The notes beneath the pieces were generated by a model that saw nothing but the letters and a program-made list of their open reading frames with translations, made no database searches and had not been told where the DNA came from. This document shows, piece by piece, positions 1 through 5,115 of a stretch of DNA of 6,340 nt. The position numbers and the translations under genes are program-made. Positions within the stretch are counted from its first letter, which is position 1; each line of letters begins with the position of its first letter. Source of the DNA: Acidimicrobiia bacterium (lineage in GTDB: Bacteria; Actinomycetota; Acidimicrobiia; Spongiisociales; SHLN01); NCBI GenBank assembly GCA_030624805.1, contig JAUXJL010000127.1, forward strand, positions 1 through 6,340, given 5' to 3'.

Positions 1-25
1 AAGGTGTGTGCCTAGCCAACCACTG

Positions 26-49
26 ACGTAAGTCGAAACGTAAGTCGAA
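26..49. repeat. perfect tandem 12-bp repeat (two copies)
   Basis: The unit ACGTAAGTCGAA occurs twice with no spacer, at 26-37 and 38-49. It lies 15 bp upstream of the terminator-like hairpin and about 70 bp upstream of the cysteine synthase start. Only two copies are present, so it could be a chance slippage duplication or a pair of protein-binding half-sites. No function can be assigned from sequence alone. Confidence 0.6.
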
Positions 50-63
50 GACTCACTCTCATC

Positions 64-96
64 ACCCGCACCGGCATTTTGCACGGGCGGGTTTTT
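64..96 (+). terminator. Rho-independent terminator (upstream gene or leader attenuator)
   Basis: ACCCGC (64-69) pairs with GCGGGT (87-92), CCG (71-73) with CGG (84-86), and GCA (74-76) with TGC (80-82). A single unpaired A sits on each side (70 and 83) and the loop is TTT. The stem is followed at once by a T run, giving five consecutive T at 92-96. This is a well-formed intrinsic terminator for + strand transcription. All three + strand frames carry a stop codon before position 32, so it may close an upstream gene ending at or before the window edge. Because it ends only 21 nt before the cysteine synthase start, a role as an attenuator in that operon's leader is also possible. Confidence 0.75.
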
Positions 97-105
97 CTAT
101 GTCTG

Positions 106-110
106 AAAGG
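106..110 (+). promoter_or_regulatory. ribosome binding site of the cysteine synthase gene
   Basis: AAAGG lies 7 nt before the ATG at 118. It supports that start over the in-frame TTG at 79, which lies in the loop and right arm of the terminator hairpin, and over the ATG at 151, which has no comparable site. Confidence 0.5.
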
Positions 111-117
111 CCCAACC

Positions 118-1110
118 ATGACCCAACTATTCACCCAGGGCGACCGGCTCATGACCGATCGCCACCTGCGCCGCTACACGGATGTTCGTGATCTCTTACC
201 GGGCCCGGACAACCCGACCCCGTTGGTACGGCTCAATCGCGTCGCTCCGCCCGGCCTGCAGTTATTCCTCAAGCTGGAGTGGCTCTCTCCCTTCGGTTCG
301 ATCAAGGACCGCACCGCCGCCTACCTGCTGGCCGGGTTGGTTGAAAGGGGCGAGCTCGATGATGGGCAGCTGGTAGAGGCCAGTTCGGGGAATACCGGCA
401 TTGCCCTCGCCGCGTTGGCGGCGCTCACCGGCGTGCAGGTGACCGTGACCATTCCCGACGGCGTGCCCGAAGAGAAGAAGACACTGTTGAGGATGCTGGG
501 AGCGGAAGTATGGGAGACCCCTGACGACCTGTGCCCGGTCGACCATCCCAAGGACGGTGCCATCGCCCTGGCCCGCTCCCTGGTCGCTTCCGACACCGGC
601 ACTCGTTACGTGATGGCCGACCAGTACGAGAACCCCGACAATGTCCGCGCCCACTACGAGACGACCGGGCCAGAAATCTGGCGCCAGACGGGAGGCCACC
701 TCCAGTATTTCCTAACCGGGCTTGGGACCTGCGGCACGATCACCGGAGTGGGTCGCTTCCTAAAGGAGCAGGATCCTGCGATCCGGGTAGTCGGAATCGA
801 GCCCCAGGCCGGGCATCGCCTGCCGGGTCTCAAGTCATTCCAGGAAGCCAAGCAGCCTGGAATCCTCGACTGGAGCGTGGTGGATGACGTCATCCAGGTC
901 GACGACGACCCCGCCTACGAAGTGACCGGGCGGCTGTTCAGAGAGGAAGGTCTCATTGTGGGTCCCTCCACCGGAGCGGTTGTTCACGCCGCCTCCCAGC
1001 TCGGAGCGGGCGCTGACGAGGTGGCTGTCGGCATCTCGTCCGACTCGGGCCTCAAATACATGAGCTACTTCGTTGAGCGACTCGGCACCGAGGGGCTCCC
1101 AACACTCTAA
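118..1110 (+). CDS. cysM: PLP-dependent cysteine synthase, CysM-like
   Basis: This 330-residue protein is a fold-type II PLP enzyme that makes L-cysteine by replacing the leaving group of an activated serine with a sulfur nucleophile in the cytoplasm. Visible motifs are the Schiff-base lysine in SIKDR (K63), the substrate loop SSGNTG (89-94), the phosphate-binding loop GTCGT (203-207) and GPSTG (282-286). The QYENPDN segment (169-175), the IEPQ...PGLKSF stretch (227-241) and the C-terminal SGLKYMS (310-316) recall E. coli and Mycobacterium CysM more than CysK. K239 falls where, from memory, mycobacterial CysM has the arginine that binds O-phosphoserine. The third phosphate-loop residue is Cys205, where Gly or Thr is usual. 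The start at 118 has an AAAGG site. It heads an operon with a TusA-like and a DsrE2-like gene. The fold is certain; the acceptor (O-acetylserine or O-phosphoserine) and sulfur donor are not. Confidence 0.88.
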   Translation: MTQLFTQGDRLMTDRHLRRYTDVRDLLPGPDNPTPLVRLNRVAPPGLQLFLKLEWLSPFGSIKDRTAAYLLAGLVERGELDDGQLVEASSGNTGIALAALAALTGVQVTVTIPDGVPEEKKTLLRMLGAEVWETPDDLCPVDHPKDGAIALARSLVASDTGTRYVMADQYENPDNVRAHYETTGPEIWRQTGGHLQYFLTGLGTCGTITGVGRFLKEQDPAIRVVGIEPQAGHRLPGLKSFQEAKQPGILDWSVVDDVIQVDDDPAYEVTGRLFREEGLIVGPSTGAVVHAASQLGAGADEVAVGISSDSGLKYMSYFVERLGTEGLPTL

Positions 1111-1125
1111 AAACCAACCACAAAC

Positions 1126-1131
1126 AGGAGG
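1126..1131 (+). promoter_or_regulatory. strong ribosome binding site of the TusA-like gene
   Basis: A perfect AGGAGG lies 7 nt before the ATG at 1139. It fixes that start over an in-frame ATG at 1073, which lies inside the cysteine synthase gene and would add 22 residues with no family resemblance. Confidence 0.8.
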
Positions 1132-1138
1132 AAATGTC

Positions 1139-1402
1139 ATGACCCAGACCAATGAAGTCGGCGACCTAGAGGTCGCCGATGTGCTCGACACGAGCGGGCT
1201 GCTGTGCCCGCTCCCCGTTTATAAGGCGGCACTGTCGCTCAAGAAGCTTCAGCCCGGCGAGGTTCTGGAGCTGATCTGCACCGATCCCGGATCGTTGGAG
1301 GACATCCCGGCGCTGGCCCGCCAGCGTCGGGACGTTCTGCTGGCCGTCGACGATCAAGCCGGCGTGCAGAAATTCTGGATCGAAAAGGGAGAAAACGTAT
1401 GA
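1139..1402 (+). CDS. tusA: TusA-family sulfur carrier protein
   Basis: This 87-residue protein matches the usual TusA/SirA size. The family hallmark is clear: LDTSGLLCPLPV (16-27) with the CPxP cysteine, here C23, which carries persulfide sulfur in known TusA proteins. It is followed by the second conserved block, TDPGSLEDIPALA (48-60). The symbol is a family label: E. coli TusA serves tRNA thiolation, while TusA proteins of sulfur oxidisers shuttle sulfur to other enzymes. Here the gene lies 28 bp after a cysteine synthase and overlaps the DsrE2-like gene by four bases, so a role in sulfur transfer among these partners is the natural inference. A second cysteine, C47, lies just before the TDPGS block. 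No rhodanese or cysteine desulfurase that could load it is in the window. Confidence 0.9.
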   Translation: MTQTNEVGDLEVADVLDTSGLLCPLPVYKAALSLKKLQPGEVLELICTDPGSLEDIPALARQRRDVLLAVDDQAGVQKFWIEKGENV

Positions 1403-1917
1403 CCGATCTCGCCGACAGCCTTGCCACCATCAGTCAGATAGATGCGGGGCCGAAACGCAAGCGGTTGGCCCTGGTCGCTTCGAAGGGAACCCTCGACGCG
1501 GCCTACCCGCCTCTGATTCTGGCCACGACCGCCGCCAGCCTCGGCTGGGAAGTGGGGATCTACTTCACGTTCTACGGGCTGGACATCTTGCACGACGATC
1601 GCTATCGAAACCTAAAGATGGCCTCACTCGCCAATCCGGCCGGTCCGATTCGTCTGCCTAACTTCATCGGCGTCATTCCGGGAGCCACTGCCGCAGCCAC
1701 CAAGGTTATGAAGCGGTGGATGAAACGGTCCCGGATGCCCGACGTGGCCGAGTTCATCGAGATGGCCCAGGGCCTCGATGTGACCTTCTTCGCCTGCGCC
1801 ACCACCATGGGTGTGATGGGCGTAGAAGAAGGTGATCTCATCGCCGGCTGTGACATCGCCGGAGCCGCCAAGTTCCTCGACTACGCCGCCGACGCCGACG
1901 TGCAGCTCTTCGTCTGA
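1399..1917 (+). CDS. DsrE2-like sulfur relay protein (DsrE/F/H superfamily)
   Basis: This 172-residue protein resembles the DsrE2 group, often annotated as DsrE/DsrF/DrsH-like or peroxiredoxin-family protein. After a short N-terminal extension come a first strand (RLALVASKGTLD, 22-33), a hydrophobic helix (38-49) and the strand EVGIYFTFYGLDIL (51-64). The middle segment PNFIGVIPGATAAATKVMKR (87-106) is typical of DsrE2. The strand DVTFFACATTMGVMG (127-141) holds the conserved cysteine, C133. A second cysteine, C151, lies in IAGCDIAGAAKFL. DsrE2 proteins occur beside TusA and rhodanese genes in sulfur-oxidising microbes and are thought to pass persulfide sulfur. Its ATG overlaps the TusA stop as ATGA, implying translational coupling, with GGGAG at 1387-1391 as the ribosome site. 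Membrane association is possible given the hydrophobic segments, but no clear signal peptide is present. Confidence 0.82.
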   Translation: MTDLADSLATISQIDAGPKRKRLALVASKGTLDAAYPPLILATTAASLGWEVGIYFTFYGLDILHDDRYRNLKMASLANPAGPIRLPNFIGVIPGATAAATKVMKRWMKRSRMPDVAEFIEMAQGLDVTFFACATTMGVMGVEEGDLIAGCDIAGAAKFLDYAADADVQLFV

Positions 1918-1918
1918 G

Positions 1919-1993
1919 GCGAGGCCTCGCACTCCCGGCACAGCCCTGTCGAATGGAGGGAGGGGCCCGGCTGCACTCAAGAACAACCGGGCC
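1919..1993 (+). other. inverted repeats after the sulfur operon
   Basis: The 12-bp perfect palindrome GCGAGGCCTCGC (1919-1930) starts two bases after the DsrE2-like stop. A second inverted repeat pairs GGCCCGG (1964-1970) with CCGGGCC (1987-1993) across a 16-nt loop. Neither is followed by a T run, so they are weak candidates for a terminator or mRNA 3' end. They fall in the 143-bp gap before the next gene, where I see nothing else apart from a possible -10 element. Confidence 0.3.
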
Positions 1994-2038
1994 GACAACG
2001 CCTTCTGGCGCAGCCGTCTTCGGCGTTGAGTTCGAGAG

Positions 2039-2044
2039 TACAAT
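2039..2044 (+). promoter_or_regulatory. possible -10 element for the four-cysteine cyclase gene
   Basis: TACAAT fits the -10 consensus and lies 16 nt before the ATG at 2061, which would give a leader of only about 10 nt. I find no convincing -35 at 16-18 bp. AATTC (2042-2046) and GAATT (2051-2055) form a short inverted repeat overlapping it. No good ribosome site precedes the ATG. Confidence 0.3.
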
Positions 2045-2060
2045 TCCCGCGAATTCACCC

Positions 2061-2852
2061 ATGACCACCAACTCCCATCCGAGCCCATCCCAGGAGTGGG
2101 AAGACATCCTGGAACATGGAGACAACTTCCGCCATCTGCGCTGGTTTTTCAGATGGTTGCCGACCGGCCCCCGGTGTGAGCTGTGCCTGGCTCCGTTTGC
2201 CGGGATCGGGGGGTGGCTGGTCCGTACCTTCAAAGGGATCAAGCCCTCAACGCTGAATCCCCACTTCTGCAATGACTGCGAGTTGGTGAGTGAAGACCAC
2301 CCGGGCGGAGCGGTGGCCGACGTTGCCTTGTTGTTTGCCGACATCCGCGGTTCGACTTCGCTGGCTGAGACGATGGAGCCTGCTGAATACTCGGCACTCA
2401 TAAGCCGCTATTTCACGGAGGCTTCCGATGTGCTGATCCATGCCGGAGCCCTTATCGACAATCTCGCCGGCGATGGGGTGAATGCGATCTTCGCTCGAGG
2501 GTTTGCGGGTAACGACTATGTACACAAGGCCGTGAACGCCGGCCGCCGGCTCCTTGAGATCACGGGTCATGGCTCGGGCGGGGAACCCTGGGTACCAATC
2601 GGGGTTGGTGTGCACTGGGGAAGGGCGTTCGTCGGCGCGGTTGGACAGGAGGGGCGACTCATCTCGATCTCCGCGCTCGGCGATTCCGTCAACGTCGCCG
2701 CCCGACTCTCATCGATGGCCAACACCGGCGAGGCGGTTGTCAGCGAAGCAGCGTGCCGCCAGGCTGGCCGCGATTGCCACGGCTACCCGTCGAAAGACCT
2801 GACACTCAAGGGCCGGGCCGAACCCGTCACCGCCTACGTAATCACCGTCTGA
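2061..2852 (+). CDS. class III adenylate/guanylate cyclase with N-terminal CX2C-CX2C module
   Basis: The protein has 263 residues from the ATG at 2061. An in-frame ATG at 1953 would add 36 low-complexity residues and is disfavoured. Residues 35-74 hold CELC (39-42) and CNDC (70-73) around APFAGIGG, a probable metal-binding module that I recall from other bacterial cyclases of this build. The catalytic domain (about 87-260) starts at VALLFADIRGST, with metal-binding D94 and D138 (GDG). Transition-state residues N211 and R215 in ALGDSVNVAARL are present. The two substrate-specifying positions are unusual: N134 replaces the usual lysine (DNLAGDG rather than DKxxGDx), and S204 replaces the usual Asp or Thr. 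Cyclase activity is likely because the metal and transition-state residues are intact, but ATP versus GTP preference cannot be read. There is no membrane segment. It converges on a second cyclase gene. Confidence 0.88.
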   Translation: MTTNSHPSPSQEWEDILEHGDNFRHLRWFFRWLPTGPRCELCLAPFAGIGGWLVRTFKGIKPSTLNPHFCNDCELVSEDHPGGAVADVALLFADIRGSTSLAETMEPAEYSALISRYFTEASDVLIHAGALIDNLAGDGVNAIFARGFAGNDYVHKAVNAGRRLLEITGHGSGGEPWVPIGVGVHWGRAFVGAVGQEGRLISISALGDSVNVAARLSSMANTGEAVVSEAACRQAGRDCHGYPSKDLTLKGRAEPVTAYVITV

Positions 2853-2875
2853 CCCTTTGCTTGGGCCGGGCACTC

Positions 2876-4489
2876 TCAGGCAGGCGTGTCATCCGGTGCC
2901 AGCGCTTCCTGGACTGCCCGGCGGGCAGCTTCAATCTGTTCTGGATCGAGTTGCGTTAGGTCGATGCCGAGGCTCAAGGCCGCCGCCTGCTCTGAGGTGT
3001 TAGCTGGTTCGGCTTCAGCAGCCTCACTCAGGATCTCGTAGGTTTGAATCGGGTACGCCAGGCCTTTTACCTTGACTTCGCCTACGGGACGGCACGGGAG
3101 CTCGTCCTTGATGAGCTCATAGGTGGAATGAGAGATGTGGATCTGGTCGGGCTGGGCCGAGCCCTCCAGCCGGGAGGCGGCGTTCACTTCTTTGCCGACG
3201 ATGGTGTAGTCGAGCCTGTCTTCTGAACCGAAGTTGCCAACCGTGCAGAAGCCGGTGTTGATCCCGATCCGCACATGCAGCGGAACAGACCCGGCCTGTC
3301 GTTGCCACTCGCTCTGCAGCTCGGCAACCCCCTCCCGCATGGCGAGTGCCATCCGGCAGCAGGCGACGGCATCCTCCTTCTCACCTTGGCTCTCCGGGTC
3401 ACCGAAGAAGATCATGATCCCGTCGCCGATGAACTTGTCGACCGTGCCTCCATGCTCCAACGCGATGTGGGACATCTCACTCAGGTAGTGGTTCAACAGC
3501 GCGCTGAGGGGTTCGGCCTCCATGCGGTCTGACAGCTCGGTGAAGCCCTGGATATCTGAGAAAAAGACGGTGAGCGCTTTGCGATAGGACTCCACCCGCA
3601 CCTCGGTGCGGCCTTCGAAGATGGAGTCGTACACTTGGCGAGACAGGTATTTGGCGAGCTTGCCGGACAGCCCCTGCAGCATTTCGTTCTTGTCGGCCAG
3701 GGCGTGGTTGGCAACTCGTAGATCGGTCTCGGCCTGTTTGCGCTGGGTGATGTCGCGGACAATGCCGCTGAAGAACGTGTCTCCGTTGGTCGACCACTGG
3801 GCCAGGGACAGTTCAATCGGGAATTCAACTCCGTCCCGGTTGAGTCCGGTCAACTCGGCCGTGGAGCCGATCACGTGGGTCTCACCTGTTTCCACGACGC
3901 GGTGGATGCCGGTGTGATGTTGCTCGCGAAAGCGTTCCGGAATGATCGCGGTGAGCGGTCGGCCCAGCATCTCCTCGCTGCTGTACCCGAACAGCTCGAC
4001 CGCGTGGGCGTTCCAGAGCAACACCCGTCCCTCGGAGTCGATGGTGATGATGGCGTCGTTGGCCGACTCGACGATCGCTTGCATGCGAGCCTCCGAGTCG
4101 CTCAGAGCGCTGATGAGGTGGGCCTTTTCGCTTACGTCGCGGATGATGCCGGTGAAGAATCGGTCGCCGTCCGTGACCCACGTTGCCAGCGACAGTTCGA
4201 TCGGGATTTCCGTGCCATCCTTGCGGAGCCCTTCCACCTCGACGGTTTGACCGATGATGTGAGTCTCGCCGGTGTTTACCACGCGGCCCAGGCCCTCATG
4301 GTGGGCTGCGTGGAAACGCTCAGGAATGATCATCGTCAGCTCTTGTCCGACGGCCTCTTCGGCCGAGTACCCGAAGACGTGCTCGGCAGCCGGATTCCAG
4401 TTGATGATGTTGCCCTGCGCGTCCGCCGTGATGATGACATCGGTGGCGGACCGGATGATGGCTTGTAGCGTCTCGGCGTCATCGATCAT
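2876..4489 (-). CDS. tandem-PAS class III adenylate cyclase
   Basis: This is a 537-residue soluble sensor cyclase predicted to make cAMP. PAS1 covers about residues 8-120 and PAS2 about 136-248; they are related repeats with an offset of 128 residues. A linker helix (250-290) ends in the signalling element LAKYLSRQVYDSIFEG (278-293). The cyclase domain (about 300-485) has metal-binding D312 (FFSDIQGF) and D356 (DKFIGDG), substrate-specifying K352 and T429 (DYTIVG), and transition-state N436 and R440 (VNAASRL). The Lys/Thr pair is the class IIIb signature. The last 50 residues are an acidic tail with a predicted helix (DLTQLDPEQIEAARRAVQ). The frame stays open to 4966, but that extension lies antisense to the SRPBCC gene and resembles nothing, so I place the start at ATG 4489. 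A TTG at 4504 preceded by GAAAGG is an alternative. Both PAS domains carry a FixL-like histidine (H63, H191). Confidence 0.92.
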   Translation of the reverse strand: MIDDAETLQAIIRSATDVIITADAQGNIINWNPAAEHVFGYSAEEAVGQELTMIIPERFHAAHHEGLGRVVNTGETHIIGQTVEVEGLRKDGTEIPIELSLATWVTDGDRFFTGIIRDVSEKAHLISALSDSEARMQAIVESANDAIITIDSEGRVLLWNAHAVELFGYSSEEMLGRPLTAIIPERFREQHHTGIHRVVETGETHVIGSTAELTGLNRDGVEFPIELSLAQWSTNGDTFFSGIVRDITQRKQAETDLRVANHALADKNEMLQGLSGKLAKYLSRQVYDSIFEGRTEVRVESYRKALTVFFSDIQGFTELSDRMEAEPLSALLNHYLSEMSHIALEHGGTVDKFIGDGIMIFFGDPESQGEKEDAVACCRMALAMREGVAELQSEWQRQAGSVPLHVRIGINTGFCTVGNFGSEDRLDYTIVGKEVNAASRLEGSAQPDQIHISHSTYELIKDELPCRPVGEVKVKGLAYPIQTYEILSEAAEAEPANTSEQAAALSLGIDLTQLDPEQIEAARRAVQEALAPDDTPA

Positions 4490-4494
4490 GTCGC

Positions 4495-4503
4495 ATCGTA
4501 CCA
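4495..4503 (-). promoter_or_regulatory. possible extended -10 giving a leaderless cyclase mRNA
   Basis: On the - strand the order is TGG, TACGAT, five bases, then the ATG at 4489. A start of transcription 6-7 bases after the -10 would fall on or next to the ATG, so the mRNA would be leaderless. No ribosome site lies at the right distance for this ATG, which fits. This excludes the alternative TTG start at 4504. Confidence 0.35.
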
Positions 4504-4602
4504 AGTGCGCCTTTCGGCGAGCCAGGACAACGAGCGCGCCCACGCCTCTCAGTCTCGGGAAGCGGTAGGTAGACGCGGGTAGGCTCGATCCGGCGACCAG
4601 AA

Positions 4603-4609
4603 AGGGGAG
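4603..4609 (+). promoter_or_regulatory. ribosome binding site of the SRPBCC gene
   Basis: AGGGGAG ends 3 nt before the ATG at 4613, a little close but purine-rich and well matched. It supports this start, as does the family-like N-terminus that follows. Confidence 0.6.
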
Positions 4610-4612
4610 TTC

Positions 4613-5071
4613 ATGGCCGACTACCAGGTTCAACGTAATATCACGATCGATTCGGACGCCCCTCAGATCTACGACAAGATCGTCGACTTCCATGAGTGGC
4701 AATCGTGGTCTCCGTGGGAGGACATGGACCCGACGATGACCAAGTCCTACGACGGGCCCGACTCGGGTGTCGGTGCTTCGTATTCCTGGAAAGGAACCCG
4801 CAAGGTCGGCGAGGGCAACATGACCATCACCGAAGTTGCCGAACCCAGCAGCGTCGCCCTCGACCTCGAGTTCCTCAAGCCGTTCAAGGCCCAGAACAAA
4901 ACGGTGTTCGGCCTCGAACCGGCCGGGGAGGGCACCCGGGTCACGTGGACCATGACCGGCCAGCACAACATTCTCTCCAGGATCATGAGCGTCTTTGTGT
5001 CGATGGACAAGATGGTCGGGAAGGACTTCGAGAAGGGTCTCGCCCGACTCAAAAAAGACGTCGAGGCCTGA
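4613..5071 (+). CDS. SRPBCC-family protein (polyketide cyclase/START-like)
   Basis: This 152-residue protein has a single SRPBCC (Bet v1/START-like) domain covering nearly its whole length. The pattern is typical: a charged first strand (YQVQRNITIDSDAPQIYDKI, 4-23), the tryptophan-rich EWQSWSPWEDMDP (28-40), GVGASYSWKG (52-61), GEGNMTITEV (67-76) and the C-terminal helix MVGKDFEKGLARLKKDVEA (134-152). Such domains enclose a deep hydrophobic pocket for lipids, polyketides or other ligands. Family members in actinobacteria are often annotated as polyketide cyclase or toxin-like, usually without proof. No signal peptide or membrane segment is present, so it is cytoplasmic. It lies 44 bp before the Rieske oxygenase gene on the same strand and is probably co-transcribed with it. 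A ligand-binding or ligand-handling role for the oxygenase substrate is conceivable but not shown; the ligand is unknown. Confidence 0.85.
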   Translation: MADYQVQRNITIDSDAPQIYDKIVDFHEWQSWSPWEDMDPTMTKSYDGPDSGVGASYSWKGTRKVGEGNMTITEVAEPSSVALDLEFLKPFKAQNKTVFGLEPAGEGTRVTWTMTGQHNILSRIMSVFVSMDKMVGKDFEKGLARLKKDVEA

Positions 5072-5115
5072 GCCATTCCCCGGCCCCGATTTCCCCGTTT
5101 GGGCCGTGACGCCCT

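Larger units (their letters stand above)
4490..4612. promoter_or_regulatory. divergent intergenic region
   Basis: These 123 bp separate the 5' ends of the PAS-cyclase gene (- strand) and the SRPBCC gene (+ strand), so promoters for both should lie here. On the - strand, TGG-TACGAT (4503-4495) looks like an extended -10 ending 5 nt before the cyclase ATG. On the + strand, TAGGCT (4580-4585) is a weak -10 candidate for the SRPBCC gene. No convincing -35 was found for either. Confidence 0.5.

Noticed and set aside
79..117. Upstream TTG start of the cysteine synthase frame at 79
   Set aside because: It begins in the loop and right arm of the terminator hairpin and adds residues without family similarity; the ATG at 118 has a ribosome site.
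1953..2060. ATG at 1953 as the start of the four-cysteine cyclase
   Set aside because: The extra 36 residues are low-complexity and unlike known N-termini, and the stretch contains an inverted repeat and a -10-like element that fit an intergenic region. A GGAGGG-like stretch overlaps that ATG rather than preceding it properly.
2853..2875. Bidirectional terminator between the convergent cyclase genes
   Set aside because: I found no stable stem with a T run on either strand in this 23-bp gap.
3065..3592. Lys at G-K-E-V-N in the PAS cyclase, in place of the usual G-D-x-V-N
   Set aside because: This position is not one of the metal, substrate or transition-state residues, and basic residues occur here in other bacterial cyclases, so it is not evidence of a defect.
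3875..4468. 197-residue + strand open frame opposite the PAS domains
   Set aside because: It is a shadow of the PAS-cyclase gene: no domain, no ribosome site, and fully contained in a well-supported gene on the other strand.
4490..4966. 159-residue N-terminal extension of the PAS cyclase frame
   Set aside because: It lies antisense to the SRPBCC gene, resembles no domain, and is followed by a clean PAS start at the ATG 4489. It is an open frame caused by GC-rich codon use on the other strand.
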